Positions 23,007 to 32,131 of a DNA stretch of 64,000 nt are shown one piece after another. A program made the translations under genes and the position numbers. Position 1 is the stretch's first letter. Every line of letters begins with the position of its first letter. Location: assembly GCA_934668875.1 (NCBI GenBank), contig CAKUON010000003.1:1-64000 (forward strand), in the 5' to 3' direction. The DNA is from an uncultured Collinsella sp. (lineage in GTDB: Bacteria; Actinomycetota; Coriobacteriia; Coriobacteriales; Coriobacteriaceae). The notes beneath the pieces are model-generated. The model ran no database searches. It saw only the letters and a program-made list of their open reading frames with translations, and was not told the origin of the DNA.

Positions 23007-24266
23007 GTGCGAAAACCAACGCTTTTCCGCTCGATGTTCGATGCCGTGTTCCATAAGCCGATCATGCAGGCTGTCGATGGCTACTTCCAGACGTTCACGA
23101 CGTACGCGCCGCGTTTCACGTCGTGGTCTGGCGGCATCTACGAAGCCGAGCTGACGCGCTCCATCATCGAGCGAAACGCCGACCATGCTTCAAAGCTGCG
23201 GCCTGAGATTTCTGGTACGGCGCAACCGCAATGGACGCGTTCTTTGCAGTGGCAACCGAATCCGTGGATGACAACGCCGCAGTTCTTGCATCGCGTCTCA
23301 ACGATACTTGACGTTTGCGACACGTGCTTGATCGTCCCTGTTGACGGCGGGGACGGAATCACGTCCGTTGGCTATTACCCAGTGCTGCCAAGTCAGTGCG
23401 AAGCCTACGACGTTGACGGTGCTTTGTGGCTTGAGCTCCGTTTTCCGGGTGGCGATAAGACCTTGATTGAGTGGTCGCGCATCGGCGTTATGACGCGGCA
23501 TCAGTTCAAGAGCGATCTGTTCGGTGACGGTACTAACGTGCTCAATCCAACGCTTGATTTGATTCACGCTCAAGAGGAAGCCGAGAAAACAGCTATCGAG
23601 CAGGGCGCGGCGGTGCGCTTCATCGGCAAGCTTTCGCAAAACCGAAACCCAGAAGACACGAAGAAGTCTGCCGATTCCTTCAACAGCCAGTTGGGAGCGT
23701 CGAACGCCGGCGGAATCGTCGTTTACGACAACAAATATCAAGAGGTCAAGCAGATCGCGCCACAGAACTACACCGTTGACGCTGCGCAAATGGAGCGCAT
23801 AGAAAAAGCGGCCTATCGTTTCTTCGGATCAAGCGAAGACATCGTTATGAACAAGGCCGACGAGGACACGTACAACGCCTTTTACGAGGGGCGTACCGAG
23901 GTCTTCGCCATCCAGCTCGGGTACGTGCTCACGGCGATGACGTTCACGCCGAACGAGATTGCCCATGGCAACTCGATTATGTTCAGCGCGAACCGCCTTG
24001 AGTTCGCGAGCAATCAAACGAAGCTCAACGTTTCAACGGCACTGTTCGACCGAGGGATTTGGTGCGGCAATCAGGTTGCAGAGGTGTTCCAATCGCCGAG
24101 CTATCCGGGCGGCGAACGCCATGTTATTCGCGGCGAGTACATCGACCTCGATCTAATCAGCCAGCACACATCCGAGCAGGCGGCGGCTGCTGCCCAGACT
24201 AACGCGAACATAGCCGCAATCGACGGCAAGAAAGACGGTGGTGAAGATGCCAGCCAAACCGAATGA
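23007..24266 (+). CDS. Portal protein (HK97 type)
   Basis: A 419-residue member of the HK97-like portal family, forming the dodecameric DNA channel at one capsid vertex. The C-terminal half (SNAGGIVVYDNKYQEV, FFGSSEDIVMNK, then the LEFASNQTKLN helix) follows the family pattern, and the tail is rich in alanine/glutamine. It starts 3 bases after terL (GTG 23007) and overlaps the protease gene. Confidence 0.92.
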   Translation: MRKPTLFRSMFDAVFHKPIMQAVDGYFQTFTTYAPRFTSWSGGIYEAELTRSIIERNADHASKLRPEISGTAQPQWTRSLQWQPNPWMTTPQFLHRVSTILDVCDTCLIVPVDGGDGITSVGYYPVLPSQCEAYDVDGALWLELRFPGGDKTLIEWSRIGVMTRHQFKSDLFGDGTNVLNPTLDLIHAQEEAEKTAIEQGAAVRFIGKLSQNRNPEDTKKSADSFNSQLGASNAGGIVVYDNKYQEVKQIAPQNYTVDAAQMERIEKAAYRFFGSSEDIVMNKADEDTYNAFYEGRTEVFAIQLGYVLTAMTFTPNEIAHGNSIMFSANRLEFASNQTKLNVSTALFDRGIWCGNQVAEVFQSPSYPGGERHVIRGEYIDLDLISQHTSEQAAAAAQTNANIAAIDGKKDGGEDASQTE

Positions 24267-24888
24267 GCGCCAATACCGCGCAATGCCAGTCATGGTGCGA
24301 GCACTTGGCGCTGATGATGGGAAGCGCGAGAAACGCTTCGATACCGAGTACTACGTCGAGGGATACGCTTCGACATTCGATGACCCTTACGTACTGTTCG
24401 AGGACTTCGACGGAAACGAGTACCGCGAGATCATCGCGCCTACGGCTTTTGCCGATGCGGACATGACCGACGTAATCATGCAGTTCGACCACTCCGGCAA
24501 GGTTCTCGCGCGAATGAGCAACGGGACGCTGATTGTCGAGCCTGACGAACACGGGCTGTTCGTCGCTGCCGATCTGTCGGGTTCGCAGGCGTCGCGCGAC
24601 CTTTACGAAGAGATTACCAACGGGCTCGTTACCCGCATGTCGTGGGCTTTCATGATTGCGGCAGACGAGTACGACCGCGAAACCAGAACAACGACTATCA
24701 CCCGCGTTAAGAAGGTCTACGACGTGAGCGCCGTGAGCCTGCCGGCAGACCCGAACACGGAGATTAGTGCAAGAAACCTGCTCAACGGAGTGATCGAGCA
24801 GTCGCGCAAGGAGTTTGCGCGAAGGAGGGGCGCGTTGCTTCGAGCAAAAGCGTGCCTGGCAATTACCAATGCGAAGAAAGGTAACTAG
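24247..24888 (+). CDS. Prohead maturation protease (HK97 family)
   Basis: A 213-residue serine protease of the U35/HK97 family. Expected residues are present: histidine in VIMQFDHSG and serine in LVTRMSWAFM, followed by VYDVSAVSLPADPNT. It trims the scaffold portion of the capsid protein during maturation. The start is either ATG 24247 or GTG 24238. It sits between portal and capsid as usual. Confidence 0.9.
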   Translation: MPAKPNERQYRAMPVMVRALGADDGKREKRFDTEYYVEGYASTFDDPYVLFEDFDGNEYREIIAPTAFADADMTDVIMQFDHSGKVLARMSNGTLIVEPDEHGLFVAADLSGSQASRDLYEEITNGLVTRMSWAFMIAADEYDRETRTTTITRVKKVYDVSAVSLPADPNTEISARNLLNGVIEQSRKEFARRRGALLRAKACLAITNAKKGN

Positions 24889-24890
24889 CA

Positions 24891-26144
24891 ATGACACTCG
24901 AGGAACTTCTTAACGACCTGCAAGCGCTTGTCGACCAGTATTCTGACGGTACCGAGCCGACGGAAGAGGATGCAGCCCGCATGGCCGAGCTGACCGACCA
25001 GATTAACGAGCGCACTGCCCAGACCGCACAGGCGGCGCAGGTTCGCAACGCCGCCGTCGCGAACGCCCGTGCCGCCATCGACGCAGGCTGCGCACAGCGC
25101 GTGGATTCCGTGCCGCTGGCGCGTTCCGCCAACGTCGCTGGCATCCCCGGCACTGCATATGACGTGACCGACTACGACAAGGCTGAGCGCCGCGCATGGG
25201 CTAAGGGTCTTGCCGAGCGCTCCGGCATCCAGCTTATCGGCGGAACCGCGCTCACCGATGTCGAGCGTGCTGCTCAGCGCCACGCAATCGAGCAGCGAGC
25301 CGAGTTCACCATGACCACGGCCAATACCGAATCCATCGTTCCCGTGGCCGTACAGAACGAGATCATTTCCCTTATCGACAATACTGCTGTTCTCTTCGGT
25401 GACATCAGCCGATCGAACATGTCTGGTCAGGTCGAGTTCCCGCGCCACAAGTCCATCAAGAAGGGCGATGCGGCCAAGACCGAAGAGGGCGCAGCCCCTA
25501 CCGATATCGAGGAAAATGACTTCGATACCGTGCCGCTCGTAGGATCGGAGATTAAGAAGACCGTCGAGATGTCCCGAAAGATGGCAACGCAGTCGCTTTC
25601 CGGCTTCGAGCAGTACATCATTTCCGAGGTTTCTGCACGTCTCTCCGTCGCGTGCAACACATTCGTCCACGAGAAGCTTGCCGATGAGACTTACGGCATG
25701 GCGACCGCTAACAAGATTCAGACGGCGGCAGTAAAGAAGCTTGCCAAGGCCGACATCGTGAAGATGCTGAGCCTGCTCCGCTCTTACGGCAACGCAGCGG
25801 CTAAGGGAATCATCATCTACGCCAATAACAACACCATCTGGAACCAGATTGCCATGCTTGAGGATGCCAACGGTCGTTCTTATTTTGCAAATGAGGCCAC
25901 CGATGACCCGACGGTTCAGGGTCGAATCTTCGGCAAGGTTGTAAAGCAGGACGATTCAATCGCCGACAACGTGATTAAGGCCGGTTTCCCCGACCTGTTC
26001 AAGGGCAACATGTTTGATGGCCCCGACGTTACGCCTTACGTCCAGCCGCGAACCCAGAAGCGCTGCTTCGACGGTTATGTTCTGTTCGACGGTGTTCTTG
26101 CTGTCCCCGAAGCGTTCGCACAGCTCACTATCAAGCAGGCTTAA
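24891..26144 (+). CDS. Major capsid protein (HK97 fold)
   Basis: 417 residues. The N-terminal 100 or so residues are helical and charged (delta-domain scaffold), expected to be removed by the protease upstream. The rest matches the HK97 fold, with the EFTMTTANTESIVPVAVQNEIIS and GSEIKKTVEMSRKMATQSL regions. It builds the icosahedral shell. The start is 2 bases after the protease stop, ensuring coupled expression. Confidence 0.93.
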   Translation: MTLEELLNDLQALVDQYSDGTEPTEEDAARMAELTDQINERTAQTAQAAQVRNAAVANARAAIDAGCAQRVDSVPLARSANVAGIPGTAYDVTDYDKAERRAWAKGLAERSGIQLIGGTALTDVERAAQRHAIEQRAEFTMTTANTESIVPVAVQNEIISLIDNTAVLFGDISRSNMSGQVEFPRHKSIKKGDAAKTEEGAAPTDIEENDFDTVPLVGSEIKKTVEMSRKMATQSLSGFEQYIISEVSARLSVACNTFVHEKLADETYGMATANKIQTAAVKKLAKADIVKMLSLLRSYGNAAAKGIIIYANNNTIWNQIAMLEDANGRSYFANEATDDPTVQGRIFGKVVKQDDSIADNVIKAGFPDLFKGNMFDGPDVTPYVQPRTQKRCFDGYVLFDGVLAVPEAFAQLTIKQA

Positions 26145-26158
26145 GGAGGTGGCGCGGC

Positions 26159-26473
26159 ATGGCCGAAAAGGCTAAAGGCAAGCTGCTGGATGCGTGCCGC
26201 GCCGCGCTTCGCATCCCGGCTTTCGTAACCGACTACGACGAAGAGATTTCAGACGTAATCGAAGCCGCCCGCGCTGAGTTGGTTGCGGGCGGCGTAGCGG
26301 ATGCCAAGGCGCACGACGATTCGGACGGGCGCGTTCGACTTGCGATAAAGGTTTACGTCAAGGCCAACTTCGGCATGGACAACCCAGACGCCGAGCGCTT
26401 CATGAAGGCGTTCGAAACCATGCTTACGAGCATGAGCGGTGATTCGGCGTACAACGGCGGTGATGCCGCATGA
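26159..26473 (+). CDS. Head-tail connector protein (gp6-like)
   Basis: A 104-residue helical protein of the HK97 gp6 adaptor type: LLDACRAALRI, two further helices and an end rich in Asn/Gly/Asp. It forms the ring beneath the portal. AAGGAGGTG precedes ATG 26159. Its stop overlaps the next start. Confidence 0.8.
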   Translation: MAEKAKGKLLDACRAALRIPAFVTDYDEEISDVIEAARAELVAGGVADAKAHDDSDGRVRLAIKVYVKANFGMDNPDAERFMKAFETMLTSMSGDSAYNGGDAA

Positions 26474-26778
26474 GCGGGTGGGCTGGCGTTTGCACGCTTA
26501 TCGCTACCGTCTCAGAGCGCGATGATCTGGGCGTATCGCACAAAAAGGAGCGCCGCCGCCGTGTTCCCTGCAACGTGTACGGCATAAGCCAGACGGCGTA
26601 TTACACCGCCGCGCAGGCAGGAGTTAAACCGCAGGCCGTTATCACTGTACGCGCGTGCGCCTACAGCGGTGAAAGGCTTTGCGAGTTCGGCGGCATCCGC
26701 TATGCCGTCGATTCGGCGGTCGTGGCGAACGTCGACAACGTGCGGCTTACACTCGTCGAGAAGGTGGGCAATCAGTGA
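26470..26778 (+). CDS. Head closure / head-tail adaptor protein
   Basis: A 102-residue, mostly beta protein in the position of the phage stopper (SPP1 gp16 / HK97 gp7-like). It contains RRRVPCNVYGIS and AYSGERLCEFGGIRYAV, consistent with a small barrel. Assignment is mainly by gene order between the gp6-like and gp10-like proteins. Confidence 0.7.
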   Translation: MSGWAGVCTLIATVSERDDLGVSHKKERRRRVPCNVYGISQTAYYTAAQAGVKPQAVITVRACAYSGERLCEFGGIRYAVDSAVVANVDNVRLTLVEKVGNQ

Positions 26779-27155
26779 GCGGGATAAAGATTGACCAACT
26801 CCAATCAATCATCGTCAACAGCATCGAAGAGGTTATCGAGGACAACGAAGAGATTTTGCAAGGCAACGTCAAGGCCGCTGGCAACAAGGCGGTTCGCCTT
26901 CTGAAAGAGAGAAGCCGGAAGAAGAAGCGCCACGGCGGAAGCTACGCAAGGGGATGGTCTGCCGACGTTAAGAGCGAAGCGACCGGAACGACCTGCGTTG
27001 TCCACAACAGGCAGTATCAGCTTACACACCTGCTCGAGAACGGCCACGTTATCAAAAACCAGCACGGCAGCTATCCCGGCAGGGTCGAAGGCGATCACGT
27101 TATCGAGGGCGTTTACAAGGAAGTTGCCGCCGAGTTCTCCAAGGGGGCGCAATGA
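26775..27155 (+). CDS. HK97 gp10-family tail completion protein
   Basis: 126 residues with a helical N-terminus, a basic segment (LLKERSRKKKRHGGSYARGW) and the HLLENGHVIKNQHGSYPGRVEGDHVI stretch characteristic of gp10-like proteins. It helps join head and tail. GTG 26775 follows AGGTGG and overlaps the upstream stop; the frame open to 26679 is unlikely. Confidence 0.82.
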   Translation: MSGIKIDQLQSIIVNSIEEVIEDNEEILQGNVKAAGNKAVRLLKERSRKKKRHGGSYARGWSADVKSEATGTTCVVHNRQYQLTHLLENGHVIKNQHGSYPGRVEGDHVIEGVYKEVAAEFSKGAQ

Positions 27156-27481
27156 ACAGCCTTAAAGACCTGGCTGAGCTTCTTGATGCGTTCGGCCTGC
27201 CGTGGGCAAACGGAGGTTTCCGCGACGATGACGAGTTGCTAGCGCCGCCGTATATCGACATTGAAGCGGGTTACGGTGGAGCCCTGTGCGCGGATAACAC
27301 TGGATGGTGCCGCTGGATGCCCTACGATGTGGCGCTTTACGTTCGAGAGCGCGATTACGAGCTCGAGAAGCGATTCGAAGCGGCACTCGATGCCGCAGAG
27401 TTCAATTATGTGAAAACGGTCACGTCGCTCGATGGTGACGAGCTTATCGAGACGGCCTATGAGGTTGGCGTGACCGAGTAA
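27152..27481 (+). CDS. Probable tail terminator protein
   Basis: A 109-residue acidic alpha/beta protein placed between the gp10-like protein and the major tail protein, the position of the tail terminator (lambda gpU-like). Sequence similarity alone is weak; the call rests on order and size. AGGGGGCG precedes ATG 27152. Confidence 0.65.
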   Translation: MNSLKDLAELLDAFGLPWANGGFRDDDELLAPPYIDIEAGYGGALCADNTGWCRWMPYDVALYVRERDYELEKRFEAALDAAEFNYVKTVTSLDGDELIETAYEVGVTE

Positions 27482-27495
27482 AGAAAGGAGCCGAC

Positions 27496-28086
27496 ATGGC
27501 GCGAAATGGGTTCTTCGGCGTTAAGAACGCGCATATAGCGCGTCTTACCAACGAGGATACGTTTACGTACGAGAAGCCTGTCCACATCCCAGGCACGGTT
27601 GAGATCAAGATTGAGCCGTCCATTGAGCAGTCGACGAGCCACGGCGATAACGAGACGTGGCTGGACAAGTACCAGGATAACGGCGGCTCTATCACGTGGT
27701 CGCTCTACGACATCGAGAGCACGCCAGAGTTGCGTGCGCTTCTGGCCGACATTATTGGCTTCGACATCGACGAGAAAGGGCGCTTGCTGGCAACTTCCGG
27801 CAAGAAACCTAAACCGTTCGCATTCATGTGCGAGCAGCCCGGACACGTCGTTGGAAAGCGCCGCTGCATCTACAAGTGCACGAGCAAGCCCGCATCCGTC
27901 GATGCAAAGACGCTTGAGGACAAGCCCGACATCACGCAGCTTGATTACGAGCTTACGTTCCGTCCCGTCAAGCTGCCGAGCGGCTGGCGCGGCAGCTACA
28001 TCGACACATATGGCGATATTGACGGTTACGATAAATTCTTCGAAGAGGTAGATACTGCCGTCACGCCCAAGGCTGTGAGCGCGTAA
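27496..28086 (+). CDS. Major tail protein
   Basis: 196 residues, beta-rich, beginning MARNGFFGVKNAHIARL, with KYQDNGGSITWSLYDIE and a LDYELTFRPVKLPSG segment as in siphoviral tube proteins. It polymerises around the tape measure to form the tail tube. Strong AAAGGAG upstream of ATG 27496. Its stop overlaps the chaperone start. Confidence 0.85.
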   Translation: MARNGFFGVKNAHIARLTNEDTFTYEKPVHIPGTVEIKIEPSIEQSTSHGDNETWLDKYQDNGGSITWSLYDIESTPELRALLADIIGFDIDEKGRLLATSGKKPKPFAFMCEQPGHVVGKRRCIYKCTSKPASVDAKTLEDKPDITQLDYELTFRPVKLPSGWRGSYIDTYGDIDGYDKFFEEVDTAVTPKAVSA

Positions 28087-28532
28087 TGGATGGCGGGATC
28101 ATCGAGGTTGGCGGCGTTAAGTACCCGGTCGCTTGCAACGCCTTCACTCCAATTGCCTATTCACGTGAGTTCTTCGTTGAGCGCAAGGACGGCTCGTGCC
28201 GTCCGAAGGACATCAACGAAGCCATCTCCGTTGTTCTCGATGTCTCGGCGGCGTCGAACATTCCGCCTATCGTGCCACTGCTTGAGATTTTCTACGCCTG
28301 CGCGAAGACGTACAACGCCACTGCGAAGGATAAGACAGACCTCGGTAAGTCCTTTGAGGATTGGGTTTGCGGCTTCCCGCAGACGGAATTCGACCTTGAG
28401 CGCAAAGGCGGTTGGGCATCTGACGTGATGCAGATCATCAAGGACAACTTTTTTCCGAACGCAAAAGCGGACGTGGAAGCCGCGCCCGCCGAAGCACCCG
28501 ATGCCGCCGCTGCCGAGGGAACTGGAGAGTAG
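28086..28532 (+). CDS. Tail assembly chaperone (gpG-like)
   Basis: A 148-residue helical protein ending in an Ala/Pro/Glu-rich tail, directly before a second short frame and the tape measure gene, the standard gpG position. A T6 run at 28449-28454 (codons AAC TTT TTT CCG) lies 78 bases before the stop, and the second frame is open from 28429, so a +1 or -2 shift could fuse the two frames as in gpG-gpGT. Confidence 0.78.
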   Translation: MDGGIIEVGGVKYPVACNAFTPIAYSREFFVERKDGSCRPKDINEAISVVLDVSAASNIPPIVPLLEIFYACAKTYNATAKDKTDLGKSFEDWVCGFPQTEFDLERKGGWASDVMQIIKDNFFPNAKADVEAAPAEAPDAAAAEGTGE

Positions 28533-28719
28533 CTGCGACGCGCTCTACATCTACTCTTGCCAGCAGGCGGGATTGAGCGTCCAAGACCTGCACGACCTGT
28601 CTTACGTGCAGGTGCAAAACCTTATCGACGTGTATAGCTTCGTCAACGATGCTGTGGCATACGCCGAGGATGACGAACACGCGCGGCAGGGCGAAGCGGC
28701 CTTCTGGGCTGGCATGTGA
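28501..28719 (+). CDS. Tail assembly chaperone T-part (probable frameshift product)
   Basis: The frame encodes 72 residues from ATG 28501 and is open from 28429. The ATG has no ribosome site, so expression by programmed frameshift from the gpG frame is more likely. The sequence (SSCDALYIYSCQQAGLSVQDLHDLSYVQVQNLIDVY) is helical and resembles other gpT tails. About 80 bases follow before the tape measure gene. Confidence 0.65.
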   Translation: MPPLPRELESSCDALYIYSCQQAGLSVQDLHDLSYVQVQNLIDVYSFVNDAVAYAEDDEHARQGEAAFWAGM

Positions 28720-28800
28720 GCGTAAAGCGCCAGCGCACCTATGCGGTGCGCTGTTCTGTGCGCTCATTTCTTTCATTGACAACTGAAAAGAGGTGGAACC

Positions 28801-31407
28801 GTGGCCGTCACGTACAAAGGTCTGACTATCAAGTTCGGCGGAGATACGACCGAGTTGCAGGGCGCGTTGAAGAGCGTGCAGAGCACGGCGAAGGATACGC
28901 AGGGCGCGTTGAAGGACATCAATCGCGCCCTGAAATTCGACCCCGGCAACACGGATTTGCTCGTTGAGAAGGAAAAGCTTCTGAACCGAGCGTACGGCGA
29001 GACGAAAGCGAAACTCGATGCCTACAAGGCCGCGCTTGCGACGCTCGACGAGAAGAAGCGAAGCGGTGCGACGCTCACCGAGCGCGAGGAAGCGCAGTAC
29101 TCTAGCCTTAAGGCTCAGATTGCCATTTGCGAGAACCAGCTTGAGAGCTATTCCGACGATCTTAAAAGCATCAGTCGCGAAGCCCAGGCATCGAAGAGTA
29201 GCCTTTACCAGTTCGGTCAGACAATTCAGGACAACAGCGATAAGCTGGAAAAGGCCGGCAAGGGTCTTGAGACTGCCGGAAAGACGATCACCGGTGCCGT
29301 CACCGGCACTGCTACCGCGCTTGTCGGTCTTGCCAGCAGCCAAGAAGAGCAAATCGAGCAGACGCATCAGCTGAACGCTGCCTGGAAGGACGCAGGCGGC
29401 ACGTCCGAGCAGGCGCGAAGCTCTTACACGCTGTTCTACAAGCTTCTCGGCGAAGGGGACACCGCAACCGAAGCCGCTCAGAACCTATCTCGTCTGACCA
29501 CCAACCAGCAGGAGCTGGACAAGTGGAACAACATCGCCGCAGGCTCGTTCTCAAAGTTCGGCGATGCATTGCCGCTCGAAAACCTCGTGGAAGCATCGCA
29601 GGAGACGGCGCACACCGGTACCGTCACCGGCGGTCTTGCCGATGCCCTCAACTGGGCGACGGCAAGCAACGAGCAGTGGAGCGCAGCACTCTCTGGCAAC
29701 CATGCGGCACAGCAGGCTTTCAACGACCAGATCGCTCAGGGCGCTACCAAAGAGGACGCTTTCAATGCGGCGCTTGCCGCCTGCGGTGACGAGCAGGAGC
29801 GCTCCTCGCTTATCACGCAGACGCTCGATGGTCTTTACGGCAACATCGGCGAGACGTATCAAGAGACTAATAAGACGATGCTCGACACGCGCGAAGCGCA
29901 GGCCGAGCTAAACCAGAAGATGGCCGAAGCCGGCGAAGCGGCCATGCCCTTCAAGGAAAAGGCGCTCGAGCTTGGAACGACCTTGCTTGAGAAGGTAACA
30001 CCGGCGCTCGAGGGCGTTAGCGACTGGTATAAGTCCCTAACGCCAGAGCAGCAGGACATGGCAACCAATGTCGTTTTGGGGACGGTCGCGTTCGGCGGGC
30101 TTACAACGGGCATCGGCAAGACGCTCCAAAAGGGCATTGAGATCGGCCAGACGTTCAAGGACGTTGCCGGCGGCTTCGCTTCCCTCGCAGGCAAGTTCGG
30201 CGAGGGCGGCGGCGCTATAAGCACGGCTGCAACAGGCTTCGGCGGCATCGCCGAGAAAGCGGGCGGCTTGGCATCGACCCTTGGCGGCAAGCTCTCTACA
30301 GGGTGGACATCGTTCACCGGATTGATTGCCGCAAACCCAATCTTGCTTGGCGTGGCTGCGGTTGCCGCTGCCGTCGCTGGCCTTACGTGGTTCTTCACGC
30401 AAACCGAGACTGGTAAACAGCTCTGGTCTGACTTCACGGGCTGGATCTCCGAGAAATGGCAGGGCGTTCAGGATTTCTTCGCAGGCGTGCCGGAATTCTG
30501 GTCTGGGATTTGGGACGGGATAACCGGAAAGGCCGAAGAGGTCAAAAACGGCCTTTCGGAAAAGTTTGAAGGCATAAGGCAAGGCGCGTCCGATGCTTGG
30601 GAGGGCCTGAAGGCCAACGCGTCCGACGCTTGGGAGAATTTGAAATCCGGCGCGTCTGAAAAATTCGGCGCCATCAGGGATTCAATCCAAACAGATATGA
30701 ACACCGGCAGAATTGTCGGTTCTTCGGCTTCAAATGCCCTGAAAGCTGCCATGAACGGTGATTGGGACGCGGCGAAGTCGCAGGCCGGTATTGCCTTCCA
30801 GGCCATTCAGAGCAATATCCAAACGAAGATGAACACTGCGAAGGATACCGCGATAAACGCCGGAAACGCCATCGGTGAAAAGCTTGGCTTCCCGGGGCTT
30901 GGCAGCAAGGTCGCTGGCGTTTTCTCGAACATCAAGAGCAGCATCACTTCGCCGATCAACGATGCCTGGAACTTTGTCAGCGGCATCCCTGGCAAGATTC
31001 AGGGGGCGTTCAGCGGGATTCGCATCAGCCTGCCGCATATCAACATGCCGCATTTCAGCGTCAGCTGGCGTGACATCGGTGGCGTTGTGAAGCTGCCGTC
31101 CATCAGCGTCAACTGGTATGCAAAGGGCGCGTCCTTCGACAAGCCTTCGATCATCGGCGTTGGCGAAGCTGGACTGGAACACGTCGCACCCGATGCCAAA
31201 CTGCGCACAAGTGTCAGAGAGAGCGTCGAAGCGGGTATTTCTCGCGTGCTCGACCGCCTAAGCGGCGGCTTCGGCGGCGGAGCCCAGGTGAACGTGACCG
31301 TCAACGCTACCGTTGCGAACAGCATGGACGCGTATACAACAGGTCAGCAGATCGGCGCTGGTATTGCCAGCAGGTTAAAGCAGAAGGGGGTGCCCGTTGG
31401 AGCTTAA
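28801..31407 (+). CDS. Tape measure protein
   Basis: 868 residues that set tail length. The N-terminus (GLTIKFGGDTTELQGALKSVQ) is the usual tape-measure opening, then long coiled coils (about 30-170). A hydrophobic stretch ANPILLGVAAVAAAVAGL near residue 510 may span the membrane at injection, and short repeats rich in Trp/Glu/Lys follow (SDAWEGLKANASDAWENL). AGAGGTGG precedes GTG 28801. The length suggests a siphoviral tail of medium size. Confidence 0.93.
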   Translation: MAVTYKGLTIKFGGDTTELQGALKSVQSTAKDTQGALKDINRALKFDPGNTDLLVEKEKLLNRAYGETKAKLDAYKAALATLDEKKRSGATLTEREEAQYSSLKAQIAICENQLESYSDDLKSISREAQASKSSLYQFGQTIQDNSDKLEKAGKGLETAGKTITGAVTGTATALVGLASSQEEQIEQTHQLNAAWKDAGGTSEQARSSYTLFYKLLGEGDTATEAAQNLSRLTTNQQELDKWNNIAAGSFSKFGDALPLENLVEASQETAHTGTVTGGLADALNWATASNEQWSAALSGNHAAQQAFNDQIAQGATKEDAFNAALAACGDEQERSSLITQTLDGLYGNIGETYQETNKTMLDTREAQAELNQKMAEAGEAAMPFKEKALELGTTLLEKVTPALEGVSDWYKSLTPEQQDMATNVVLGTVAFGGLTTGIGKTLQKGIEIGQTFKDVAGGFASLAGKFGEGGGAISTAATGFGGIAEKAGGLASTLGGKLSTGWTSFTGLIAANPILLGVAAVAAAVAGLTWFFTQTETGKQLWSDFTGWISEKWQGVQDFFAGVPEFWSGIWDGITGKAEEVKNGLSEKFEGIRQGASDAWEGLKANASDAWENLKSGASEKFGAIRDSIQTDMNTGRIVGSSASNALKAAMNGDWDAAKSQAGIAFQAIQSNIQTKMNTAKDTAINAGNAIGEKLGFPGLGSKVAGVFSNIKSSITSPINDAWNFVSGIPGKIQGAFSGIRISLPHINMPHFSVSWRDIGGVVKLPSISVNWYAKGASFDKPSIIGVGEAGLEHVAPDAKLRTSVRESVEAGISRVLDRLSGGFGGGAQVNVTVNATVANSMDAYTTGQQIGAGIASRLKQKGVPVGA

Positions 31408-32131
31408 GCGCAAGCGAAACCAAAGCGACAGCATTGTTTTCAACGGGCACGACCTGTCGAAGCTCGTCTACTGTAAGGTGCGCCGCCCAATCATGGCGGA
31501 CGTTTCGGCGAGCTTCGAGGATGCGCCCGGGCGGCACGGCGAATACTTCAAGAACGCCCGCCGCAGCGGTTACGATTTGCAGATTGACATGTGGATTCGC
31601 ACTGAGCACCGACGCGAGGTCGCAAAGGCGCGGCATAAGCTGGCGGCGCTGCTCTGGTCTGACGAGCCAGCGCCACTTTATTTGCCCGATGACCCTACGC
31701 GTTATTTGATGGCGATCGTTAGCGGCGCAACCGACCTTGACGAGATTACCGACGATTGCCCGCAGACAACCGTTACGTTCCACATTGGCGACCCCGACTA
31801 TTACGGTCAGCATCGCCGTATGGATATGAGCGGCGCAGCATCGTTCGCCGTCGGCGGCACGCTGCCTGCGGCGCTCGCCGTGACGGCCAAGCCCGGCTCT
31901 TGCAGCTCTTGGCGCATCACCAACACCGACACCGCCGAGTTCGTCGAGGTTGTCCAGCCGCTGACGGCTTCGAGCGTGGTTCGGATGGATTTCGACAAAG
32001 AGCATGTGACCGTTAACGGCTCTGTCGCTCAGCTCAACATCATGAGCGACTTTTTCAGCATTAAAGACCGTGCGCACGTCAAGATCTCTAGTGGCTCCGC
32101 GACGTTGGAATGGGAGGAAAGATGGCTTTAA
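31397..32131 (+). CDS. Distal tail protein (Dit)
   Basis: 244 residues, TTG start 31397 overlapping the tape measure stop by 11 bases. It has the Dit-like N-terminal beta domain (FNGHDLSKLVYCKVRRPIMADVSASF, PGRHGEYFKNARRSGYDL) and a C-terminal galectin-like region. It forms the hub at the tip of the tail tube to which the Tal protein and fibres attach. Confidence 0.8.
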   Translation: MELKRKRNQSDSIVFNGHDLSKLVYCKVRRPIMADVSASFEDAPGRHGEYFKNARRSGYDLQIDMWIRTEHRREVAKARHKLAALLWSDEPAPLYLPDDPTRYLMAIVSGATDLDEITDDCPQTTVTFHIGDPDYYGQHRRMDMSGAASFAVGGTLPAALAVTAKPGSCSSWRITNTDTAEFVEVVQPLTASSVVRMDFDKEHVTVNGSVAQLNIMSDFFSIKDRAHVKISSGSATLEWEERWL

